From Pseudoscleropodium purum (Eukaryota; Streptophyta; Bryopsida; Hypnales; Brachytheciaceae), in the NCBI GenBank assembly GCA_963969395.1, contig OZ017803.1:10788001-10852000 (forward strand): a stretch of 64,000 nt of DNA, in the 5' to 3' direction. Below are positions 37,294 through 47,974 of the stretch, piece after piece (positions within the stretch are counted from its first letter, which is position 1; each line of letters opens with the position of its first letter). Both the position numbers and the translations under genes were made by a program. Under the pieces are notes generated by a model. That model was not told the DNA's origin. It worked only from the letters and a program-made list of their open reading frames with translations, and did no database searches.

Positions 37294-39395
37294 ATCTATA
37301 GAGGCAAAAACACATAGTATTATGTACGTAGATTATATAGTTGCATAGTATATATGGACTTATGTGCATCAATTTCAACACCAATGAATGTCCATGTAAT
37401 TCCAATTTCATGTACGTTTGTGATTGGTGAGCATGTTTTAATTGATAATGATTAAACTATTGTAGAGCACTCTAAAGGCTCAATGTTGTTTGTCATTCTA
37501 TACTTGGATGAAAGTCTCAAAACCTTGAGATTACAAGAATGCATTTTCTTCTATTGATGTTTGTTAAATTCACAAGTTTTTATTTTAAATTATGTAGTTT
37601 GGCATGTGTGGTCAAAGATGTTGAATAATGAATACGGAAATGTCAATGGAACTATGGAATATATAAAATGTTTACTGTTTAGTGAATTTCTTGATTGATA
37701 TGAAAATGAAAAAGGACTAAAGGACTAAAAGAGACGTCACGTATGTCCAATTGTGAATTAAAGATTTAGCATGAAATGAATTGGAGGCATGTGATGTTTG
37801 AAAGCCATAATGTGATTGCAGGTACCGTTATGCATAAAAGCCCTTAGAAGACTAAATCCACTTTGCTTGCCACTTGTCATTGTCATTTTGTTGAAGGAGT
37901 GAATTTATTGAATTGATCCCTTTGCTTCAAGGTTGTCCACTTCAAGTCATTCCATGAATTTTTTTTATTTTTTTTTAAAGTGGAAGCAACATTACATGAT
38001 TGCATTAAAAAGAAATGAAGGAACAAATGAGCCAAGACAATATTGTGAAGTCATTTCAATGAAATTAATGAATTTAGAAGTACAAAGTAATTGAAGTACA
38101 AGTAAAAGCCATTTATTTTACAATTTGACTATTTGGCTATTTGTTGCTTGAAAATTTTATGTTTTGCATGTATCCTAAGTTCTAAATAATTGTTGAAAAA
38201 AAAAGTTCAGCAACCTCGTCTTGTTCAACCATTCCACCCAAATGACCCAATGACCCAACATCTGACCAAGGAAGATTGACCTCTTATTGCCTCAATTTTA
38301 CCCTTAGAGAAAACACTGAAATTTTTTATTTGCGTCTTCTTATTTTTTTTGTAAATTTTGAATTCACATATGAGATCAGAGGCCCCAAATTAGCTAGGAG
38401 ACTAGAAGAGGTGATAAAATACAAAATGTATACGGTTAAAAATAGAGAGTCAAGGAGGATTAACCCATCTATTACCTCATGTTTTTCCCTTTAGAAAAAC
38501 ACTAGAATTTTTTTTTTCCACATATGAAAACATTTGCAAATTTTGAATTCATATTTGCAATCATAAGTCCAAATTAGCTAAAACTTGATGAAATATTAAA
38601 GTTAATTGATACAAAATAGGGGGCAATTTTTACATTTGCCCTTCAACATGACAATAAAAGAGTCAATCCTTTGTGGCCAAAAAATAATGGGCAATTTCTT
38701 CATTTACCCTAATTTGGGGCAATTAGAGGGCAATCTTCATCTACATGTCCACCCGTTTGCCTTGTCCATTCGTCCACTAAACGGGATCGCACAAAATTCA
38801 AGTAAATCTCTAAGTTCCTAGACACTCAAAAACAGGCGGACGTTGACGTTGGACGTCTAGGCGTTTGTACAACCCTGATTATAAGGCAATTTTTCACCTA
38901 TAAATTAAAATTCTATCCAATTTCATTATTTCATTAATAAAAAATTATTTTTAACCCCTAAAGTCCCATTGTCCCCTTGAGGGACAAATCAAATTTCGGG
39001 CAAGTTTCTATGACCTCAATTTTTGGTGAATTTTTTTGAAACTTTTTCATAAGATAGAAAAACTGATTATCTATGTGGGAATATAATTTTTATTTCAATT
39101 GTTACCCAGGATCAAAGTTTATACCACAAAAAGCCTCAAACTGAACTCAGTAAGCAATACAAAAAAATCCCAAAAAATCAAAATAAACTCTATTTTTTTT
39201 CCCTGAAATTTTATATTTTTTTCTATACGTGAAGCTTTGAATCGTTCTATTTGGACTTACAATGAGAAAGTTAAGGACAATCTTGTTTTTCGGGCAATTT
39301 AAGCATCTTCTTGAAAAAATAACTTGTAGGATTGATTTCTAATTGCAATTTTCATAATTTTTCATATTTTTTTTTTGAAAATGTTGTGTTTTCTT
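37294..39395. other. AT-rich region, no gene recognised
   Basis: No recognisable gene. A GC-rich patch at about 38740-38877 ends GTTTGTACAACCCTG and contains GGCGGACG/GGACGTC words. It looks like a truncated relative of the hAT MITEs without a recognisable left end. Confidence 0.4.
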
Positions 39396-39733
39396 CAGGG
39401 TTGACAAATCAATACGTCTGCCCCAAAATAGCGTTTGTAACTCGAATGTCTGGACGTCCGGACGTTCTTCCTCGCGAACGCCAGCGAACACAACGTCCCT
39501 CCCGCCGTTGGAAGGCGGACAGGCGGGGCGGATGGACGGGGCGGACGGCCCAAGGTGGACGCCCAGATTATGCGGACCACATCAGTCCGTGTGTCGATCG
39601 GATGGCCATACCAAGGCGGACGGGGCGGTCCCGGCGGACGCTGCGTTCACTGAGACCGCGAATGTCAGAGGACGCTGCGGACACAGTGTCCGCGTCCAAA
39701 CGTCCCGGACGTCCGACTGTCCTGTCAACCCTG
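39396..39733. mobile_element. GC-rich hAT-type MITE (338 bp) with perfect 8-bp target duplication
   Basis: Perfect 11-bp terminal inverted repeats, CAGGGTTGACA and TGTCAACCCTG, flanked by the octamer GTTTTCTT at 39388-39395 and at 39734-39741. The interior is packed with GGACG, GGGGCGG and CGTCC words and is far more GC-rich than the flanks. It carries inverted-orientation similarity to 4527-4798 (AATCAATACGTC and CCCCAAAATAGCG here; the complement there). The long frames across it are compositional. Confidence 0.95.
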
Positions 39734-40748
39734 GTTTTCTTGCTAAAACAATCTCATTGTTGGGATTATTATCTTTCAATTCTATTCTGGAGTTATTCAC
39801 AATTTAGTTTTTTTTCAATCTTGGACCTACTTTTACTTAACAATTTTTTAAAGAATGAAAATCAAGTGTTTTTTTAAAAAAATTTTTCTAGACTTTCAAC
39901 TCAATTCTTCAATATAAGAAATTTTTAATTCAAAAGTCTATAGTGCCAAGAAAATCTACAAATGGTAGTCAAAGTCATTTGAAATTGCAGGCTAGTATTC
40001 AAAAAGCTTTCTTTTTCAACTTTGAATGCTAATATCTTCCAATCTATATGGTCAAACTTCATGAAATTTTTACCACATGAGCTAAGACAAGTAAAGTACA
40101 ATATCCAATGGTTAGACTCAAAAAAAATGTTTTTCTGGTTTCTTCAATGAATGCAAAAAAAATGGCAATTTTGAGTGGTTTTTGATAGAAAAATGGCCTT
40201 GGGACTTTAAGGGTTAAAATGTATGTAAAGTAAAAGTATTGTAAAAGTAGATATTCACCTTTTTCTATTACATTTATGTAAATCCAAAATGCAAAGGCAC
40301 CATATTTTGATGTCGACAAAACTTTAAAGTAAAAGAAATCCTAAAGTACTCACTATTTTAATTAATTTTAAGAGTGACATCTTCTTTTAGTGTAGCTTTA
40401 ACATTGAAAATTTGATTATGATGATGAATGGTTATGATTGTTCTATTCAACATTTTGTGCAAGGGTGTCCACTTCAAATCTTCATTTTTTATTGTTGAGG
40501 ACTCTTTTTAATTAGTGTGATGTGAAATACATCTTGTAGGGAAAATCACAATAGATATTTGATTTCACAAGATGTGTAATACATTTAAGGAAATTGAGAG
40601 AATTTTTAGAGCTTACAATTTTTGTTTCCAAGACCAACATTTTGGATTTAATGTGGGAGAAGAGGAATGATAGTAAGATTACAAATGACTTGCACACATT
40701 AGCAAGAGCTTAAGATTTGACTTCAAATAAATTTCTAGAAATTCTTAG
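39734..40748. other. AT-rich region, nothing recognised
   Basis: Short frames only. The left end of the neighbouring CACTA fragment may lie in here, but I could not identify it. Confidence 0.4.
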
Positions 40749-41776
40749 GGGTTAAGGTAAAATGATGACCACATGTGAAAAAATAGGTGAAAGCAAACCA
40801 CATAACATTTTTTTTCCAAAAAACTCACTTACATTGGCATTTGAGTAATGTGACACCCAAAGGGGGTGAATTGGCATACCACATCAATATGCTTTAATGT
40901 CATTTTAGAATTCTAACACTGTCATAATAGACATCAACTAAGATGTCTTTTGTCGCATGTAGATGTTTTTTGTGATGTCAATAGAGACGTCCTCTGTGAC
41001 ATTGACATGTTTTTTGCAATGTCAACTAAGACATCTTCTATAATGTCTGAATGTTTTTTGCAAGACAACATTGTCTTAATGATAATATTTAGATCAGAAA
41101 TTTTGTTTTTAATAATTAAAAATTACCTTTTAAATGTCCCATATAGTTTATCTTCCCTCCTATCACCCCTCTTGCCTAAATAACTTGCCTTCTCATGTCA
41201 AAATACTTACAATTAGGCTTTTCAAGTCTTTCAATATTATTGCCAATACTGTGTACAATGTATTTTGTATAATGTATGGTGTATTGTATAAAATGTAATG
41301 TGTACAATATATTACGTATCGTATATGGTAGACATCTAAGCTAATATCAAAATTGATGTTTCAAGAAACATCTCAAAAAAATGTTTGGAGGTCATAATCG
41401 ATGTTGCTAAAAACAATATTCAAATTCTTATGGAAGTCTAAGTTGAGGTCACTAAAAATAGTATGAAAATTTTCAAAAAACATGACTTCAACTACTGCCT
41501 CATCTTCTGGTCAAGTGAAAAAAATCCTATGTGGCATTACCTACTTGCATAGTGCTTATGTGGCTACCACATGGCACATTTGGGGCACCTTTTTAAATCA
41601 TGTTTATTGTGATGTTTCTCTAAAAACATAGCATGTTTTTTTATATTTCCTTGTGTTTTTACCATGTTAATTTTGATGGATTTTTCTAGACAAATGTAGT
41701 ATACATGCATGATGTTTCAGAAAACATGTGGACATGTTTCAGCACTTGTCCATAGAAACACGAATGTCTTCTAGTG
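40749..41776. mobile_element. CACTA element, right-end fragment
   Basis: The right terminus is GTCTTCTAGTG at 41776. The interior matches other family members: GGTAAAATGATGACCA (40755) resembles 10905-10920; CCCATATAGTTTATCTTCC (41138) matches 6070-6090; CCTATGTGGCATTACC (about 41526) resembles 11610. No convincing left end or 3-bp duplication was found, so it is truncated or the left end has decayed. Confidence 0.7.
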
Positions 41777-41783
41777 TAAGTAG

Positions 41784-42896
41784 ATGGATTGTATTGTCTC
41801 TTCTATTCTCCATCACTTTCGCATTAGCAATGTAGAAACACTATTGGATCAAGAATTGGTATTTTGGATCAAGCCAAGGTCAAAGGCCTACTTTTTTGTT
41901 TTTCTATGCACACAATATGATGACTTAAGGTGGATTGCAAATTTTAGAATGACAAAAGAGTCCTTGTTTTGATTAGCAAGTATCGTAGAACCCTATATTC
42001 AAAAGCAAGATACTAAATTTTGAAAAGCCATTCCTGTCAAGGTTTGGTCAACAACAATGATCTATAAACTTGTATAGGGTGTGTCGCTTTTGGTGGTTTC
42101 AAAGTTTTTGCAATCAACAAATCTACATTTTTCAATAGTGTTGTAGAAAGTTGTCAATGCAATCAACATCATTTTCAAAAACAAGATTCAATGGCCAAAT
42201 CGTGAACAGGCATTTATAAATATGGAGGAGTTCAAACAATATTGTAACCTCCCAGAAGTGATAGGAGTTAGTGATGGGATACATTTTAGCATAACAAAAC
42301 TAGCCTCCTTTGCAGAAGATTTTTACTATTTCAAAACCAATGGATACAGTCTCGTATGTCAGGCAATTGTAAACAAGAGAAGACAATTCCTTGATGTTTT
42401 TGTAGGATTGCCTAGTAGCTTGAATGATGTGAAGGTACTAAGAAGGTCTAGATTGTATAATAGGAGAACTAAAAACAACAATTTGATTGAAGGTCTTTCA
42501 GTTTTGGATGAGGGATTTTCACCTTATTTCTTTAGAGATAAAGGATATCCTTTATTGTAGTACATCATGACTCCTCATCAAGAGGGTAGATTAACTATTC
42601 TAGAGCAACTCTACAACCACAAGCACAAACATGGAAGGAACGTAGTGGAATACACATTTGGGATTTTAAAACAAACATTTCATGAGCTCATGGAGAAATT
42701 TGAACTTCATGTTACATTTTTGCTAGATGTTGTTATGGCATGCTGTTACTTGTACAACATTCTTCTTGGGCAAGATCCTAATGAGGTAGAGAGACTCATG
42801 GAACTCTTGAAAATAGGAGGCTTAGCAAATGATGATGTCAGTGATCAAGAGGATGTTGCAGAAGTTCAAGAAGAAAACATCCAACAACTTCCATAA
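41784..42896 (+). pseudogene. PIF/Harbinger-type transposase pseudogene (DDE_Tnp_4)
   Basis: One uninterrupted frame of about 370 codons from 41784 to the final stop at 42896, broken only by five internal stops: TGA 41970, TGA 42021, TAG 42075, TAG 42144 and TAG 42558. Family landmarks in order: DDLRWIANFRMTKESLF, VEPYIQKQDTKF, IQWPNREQAFINMEEF, VIGVSDGIHFSIT, QFLDVFVGLPSSLNDVKVL, NVVEYTFGILKQTFHEL. The presumed DDE triad is intact: Asp at 42273, Asp at 42426 and Glu at 42648. Length matches normal PIF transposases. Every stop is one C-to-T step from CGA or CAG at a place where Arg or Gln fits. It starts only 8 bp after the CACTA right end, so the true 5' end may have been displaced. The DNA-binding partner ORF of PIF elements was not found. 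Confidence 0.9.
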
Positions 42897-43515
42897 GCAA
42901 CACACATACAAGAAGCATTGGGATAGTATCTTGGTAGACAATGCAATTTACTTTGATTTCTCAAGTATAAAGCCTACCAATTTTCTACAACTATTTTTTG
43001 ATCAGCTAGTCAATTAGCCAATCAATTCAATGACCTAGTTGAGCAACCAGTCAATCAATAATTCCTCACATCAATCACCAATTCCCTACATAGATCATTC
43101 TCCATGTTCAAGAGCTTGTTACCCAATCTTGTATGGATTCCAATGATGTTTGATCAAGTGATTGACCTAAAAATTGATCTTTTTATCCTATAGACAATCA
43201 ACACATATGTAAGCTTGAATTCAGGTGGAAATGTAAGTTAGGTGTTCAATTGTCCCAACAAGACACTCAACTACATCAAAATACAATTTGAAATTCACGT
43301 ACCAGTTTGGTGATTTTCCATTCATATGGCAACATTAGCTTGTTGGTGTCTTGTAGCAGCACTAGTAGTAACTCTATATGCACGATTAGTAGCAAAATGT
43401 TAGAAGGGATAAACAAGTTCATCTTCATATATCACAAGTTCAAGAGTAGTGTTGAAACAAGATGGATAAAGTGAAGGTCAATGTAGACCAACACTAAAAA
43501 ATTGTGTAAATCTAG
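42897..43515. other. Flank of the Harbinger pseudogene
   Basis: Low-complexity 'CAATCAATTCAATGACC' type words at about 43010-43080. No second ORF recognised. Confidence 0.35.
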
Positions 43516-43700
43516 TGATTGTTTGAATAAGGGATCTTTGATTGATATGCATCAAATAAGCATTTTTATGAGCAATCATGTCTTGTTCTTTGTTGTACTT
43601 TAGCTACTGATCGTTTGAACAAGGGATCCTTGATTGATATGCATCAAATAAGCATTTTCATGAGCAATCATGTCTTATTCTTTGTTGTACTTCAATTACT
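43516..43700. repeat. 92-bp tandem duplication
   Basis: TGATTGTTTGAATAAGGGAT at 43516 is repeated as TGATCGTTTGAACAAGGGAT at 43608. The two 92-bp copies agree at more than nine bases in ten. Confidence 0.9.
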
Positions 43701-45802
43701 CTTGAAAGATGTCCCATTGCATCTTTCTATCTTGTTCATTCAATTTTTGCATTGTATTCACCAAAATTTTGCTAGAATTTTGCACAGCCTTTGCAATTTG
43801 TTTGTGACTGGAAACTGATTTTTGACACTAGCTTATATTTCCAAACTTCTTTGTGAGGTCCACGAATGAAGCTTTGGAGGATGAGAGTTTCACAAGCTCA
43901 AAAGAGAGTGTAGGTTGTCGGCTTTGAAAGGCAACCAGACAATCAAGAGAGAATGTCGAGTGATCCGAAGAACTCTGCATAACAAAAACATCCATGTCAC
44001 AGGGTCTCACAGATGTTGATGCTTGACCATTTCAATTATACATCCCATCCCCAGGTTGGCTTAGATCTCGTAAATGTGGAGGGTTCATGATTGGTTTGAT
44101 ATGATACCAATCATTGATGTTATTATAGTTTTCTTGGAGGAAATTTCAAGGTAGCTGAAGTAAGATACATTCAGGTATAGTCATATTCTAATATGAACTA
44201 GTTCTAGTACCCTTAAAGTGGTTGAAAATCTTCTTGTAATCCAAGAGTAGGGTGCCCTATTTTTCTTTGCAAGAACATTTGTGGTGTTCACAGTCTACAT
44301 GTTCACTACAAATCTCCATGACTTTTGTTGAGATTTCACTCCATTGAGTTGCTTCTCTACACATAAGATTTGGTTCATGAACATTTTCTAGGTTCTAAAA
44401 AAACTTATCTCTTTTCATTTGAATCAAGGCTGCTATTTCAAGTTGTGTCCAATTGGGTTGTTGCTCCTTTCTCACACCTTCCTTCCTAACAATTCATCTT
44501 GATGCAGTTGTCTTTTGTTTCCCTAATGATAGAGATAAACTAAAGCGTTGGTGAGGGCTTGGAACATTATTCAAGAAGCTTGATTCATCTAAAAAACGAT
44601 GGTCTTCTCGATTTCAATCACATATGAAATTTGTCTCTCTTAAATCATAAACATATCACATGCACTCAATCAATTGCAACTTCAATTCCTCAACCAAAAT
44701 CTTACTTAGATCCTCAATCATCACAAACAAAGTTGCTCCCTCCTTGAATTAATGAACTCGTTAATGAATTGACTATCTCTCTCACAACAAAATGTCTCCA
44801 AAAATTCAATGGCAACATTGTTAAAGAATTGAGAATCTCAATAGGGAACAGACCATAGATAATCTTTCTAGATTCTAAGCTCAAGAAATCAATCAAAATG
44901 CCACATCAATCCATTCAATTGGCACATATTATTGATATTTTCCATACTTATCAATCTCTTGACAAAATCAACATTCAATCTGTCGAATTGAAATAAGTAG
45001 ATTCAGTTACTACATTCTTGACATTAGGGTTTAACATACTTTAGAACCCACATTCTGTGCTCCAATCAAATTCTTGGGAATTTTCTATAGTGCCTGATGC
45101 CATTGTAGCTTCTATTGCATTGACTACATAAAAATCGACAACCAAATTTTACAAAAAAAGCAGGAATTGAAAAGAATTGCACAAAACGAAAGAGAAATTG
45201 CGCAAACCGAAATAGAATCCAAAAAAAATTGCACAAACAAAGAATCGCACAAATTAAAATAGAATCCAAAAATTGTGACAAACGAGCATAATGTGCAAAA
45301 GTAATGAAGCAAAGACACAATTTGATTGCAAGCAAAGAATGTCAGGAGCAAGTGAAACAAATTGCAAACAATGGAATTAAACTTGCATGCAATAGATTGT
45401 GAATTATGAGGATGATTAGAAAAGCGCAAGGTTTGAGAGGATGATCGGATAAGTGTGGGGTCATAGGACAATTAGAAAAGTGCGGAGTTGAGACAAGGTA
45501 ATAACCATCACAAATATGTTTTGGAAATCTTGGATATTTGTAGATTTCAAAAATTCCTCAATAAGTTGAGATGATAGAAATTGTTCCTCGATAACTAGAT
45601 GATTAGTAAACTTCATGACAGCTACCAAGCCTTGCCACGTAGGTTCAAGTTCAGTTTAGCAACTATCACCACGCATGTATGAAGGCAAAATTTTATTAAT
45701 ATGGCTTTCTTTCTGCCTACCATCTCTACACAATGTAGATGGACAAGGACCTTTAATCTATCTAATCAAGTATTTAACTTGGGTTCAATTTTTTGGTATT
45801 CA
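43701..45802. other. AT-rich region, no gene recognised
   Basis: Short frames only. Around 45150-45310, A-rich repeats of 'GCACAAA-GAAATAGAATCC' type produce the longer minus-strand frames. No conserved motif. Confidence 0.4.
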
Positions 45803-46029
45803 CACTATACAAAACCAAAGTTTATTGATGTCAAAAGGAATAGATTTTAGGTGACACTGAAAGAAAAAAAAAATGTTTTTATGTCAACAATGATATTCAA
45901 TATAACATCAATGGACATCATTGTTGACATAAAAACATAGTTTTTTTTTTTTATGTCACCTTGGATGTCACCTAAAATTTGTTCCTTTTGATGTCAATCC
46001 ATCATCTAAAACAAGGTTTTCTTATAGTG
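45803..46029. mobile_element. CACTA-type foldback MITE (227 bp)
   Basis: Begins CACTATACAAAACC and ends GTTTTCTTATAGTG, with TCA on both sides (45800-45802, 46030-46032). Internal arms and central palindrome match the element at 37066-37293 almost throughout, so the two are sister copies of one MITE subfamily. Confidence 0.93.
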
Positions 46030-47974
46030 TCATCAAGTTGATCAATCTTCTAGGTAGTTTTACTTGCTAAAGTTTAAACATGATGATAGCAAGTCATCCT
46101 TTTGGATGCATGTGTGTATATCTCCTTCATTAGCACACATATTAGAAATAGGTCATCACAATTAGAGTTGGTTGAATCATTTTACTTTGAATATCATCCA
46201 CTAGCACAATTTTGTACAATATTGAATAAATAGAAGAGGTCTATGAAGATTTCTTTTGAATTTGACATACTTCTCTACTATCTTTTGTACATTGGGATTA
46301 TAGTTTTTGTTTGTAATGTTATCAGGTTTATGTCAAATCATTGTTGATACTTGGCTTTTATTGGTTACATATCTATTTTGTAGTCCAAGTGTCACATACT
46401 TAGATGGATTATGGATGCTTTACAAGACAATTGGAAAATCGACTTAAAACAATAGGTGTTGGAATGAAGGATTGAAAGACAAGTTATAATGAGCACACTA
46501 TCAATTGTATTTATTTCCCTTGGTTCAAATGGATTATTTAAGTAACTGAAATAAGTTAATTTTTGCTTCTCTCATACTCATTCCATTTCACTTGTCTTTG
46601 TATATTGTGAAGATTTGAAGATTTAATGTTGGTATTCAAGGTTATCATTATTTGTTCATTTGCAAAAACTAGATAAAGGCATGGATGGTGATATTTGCAA
46701 TGTTGTGATGCATTGCCTCAATCATCCATTAGGTGAATATTGATTTTAATTAGTGAAAATCAACTCAATTCAAAGCAAATTTTTAGCAAAATGAACTCAT
46801 TCAAACTAGTCAAGGGCCCTCAAATAACAAATTAGTCAAAGTAAGTTACAAAAACTCACAATTAATAGTTAGATTTCTAAATACTTCATAATCTTGCAAC
46901 ATGTATGGTGTATGGTTTGGCAAGGAGCCATAATTGAGGTACTTACAACTAATTGCAAGTTTGCAACATGTTTCTAAAACCTAACTTTCATATTCTTGCC
47001 TAACATCTACATCTTTTATTCATAAAAGCCTAAGGTAGATTTTGAGTACACTGATTTTTAACAATTTGAAAATTCATGATTTATTGACATAGAGAAACTC
47101 CAGTCCCCTAATGACTCTCAATGAAATTCAACTACAGAAATACAATTCAATAATTGGAACCATGATCAAATGCATCAGTAAACAGTTTTCAGGGGTACTA
47201 ACTCAAAATACTCCGTATAGAGTTCACACAGTCAACTTACATGATCACATATTTCTAAGCCAGCAAAAATTCCAAGAGAAACTTGTTCTGAAAAAACTAC
47301 TATACATTCAGATCTTCAGGGTGAATTAGAATTTTATCCAATTACCTCATCTATCTGCTCTTTGGAACTGAGCTTCCTTGTCTATACAAGTCAGGAACCG
47401 TTGGTCATGCTCCATGCACTCGAGAGCTTTCAGCACCTAAAAATCCTCATGACCCAAGCTCCAATTCTCCTGCAATCCACCAAGTGTTGAAATAATGGAC
47501 ATGCAAAACGGTCAGAACTCATGACTTGACCTAATTCTCAGATCTCTCGTCGAATAGACACTCCAACCAAAAGTGTGAAATGTTGAACCCTACCAACTGC
47601 AATGGAGCTTTGTTTTTCTAGAATACCTCTGGGAGTGAACTTTCTGGTACTGTGTGCAACCACTACACTAATAATAATATTTAGTGTTTGCAACACCAAC
47701 AAAAAACTCAAAGACTAAATGTCAAGAAGACTGCAATTCTAGTGCTACCAACACTAAATGTCAACATGAACACTATTTGTAAACAATTGTAAGTTTTAGT
47801 AGTGTTCATGTCCACATGGAGTGCACGAAATGTCAAGAATACCACTAATGTTACGAGATACAATATCAACATGAACCTAAACACAATTTGTTAACTAAAT
47901 AAGAATGAGGATTTAAAGTGAGTCAGATAATAAGGTAAGTCACACTAAATGTTACAAAATACTGAATATCATTA
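46030..47974. other. Intergenic region downstream of the GH3 gene
   Basis: No gene recognised. From about 47660 to 47960 there are several short words of the type ACACTAAATGTCAA and TAGTGTTCATGT in both orientations, possibly a decayed small inverted-repeat element. The 3' untranslated region of the GH3 gene should lie in the last few hundred bases. Confidence 0.4.

Noticed and set aside
39332..39877. 181-residue plus-strand ORF
   Set aside because: Runs straight through the hAT MITE boundaries into AT-rich flank; compositional, with no family motifs.
40351..41776. Complete CACTA element starting at CACTATTTTAATT (40351)
   Set aside because: The candidate left end departs from the family after CACTAT, and the flanking triplets (act and taa) do not match; only the right end is claimed.
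47660..47960. CACTA-like words downstream of the GH3 gene as another element
   Set aside because: Short ACACTAAATGTC motifs recur but no paired termini with a target duplication could be defined.
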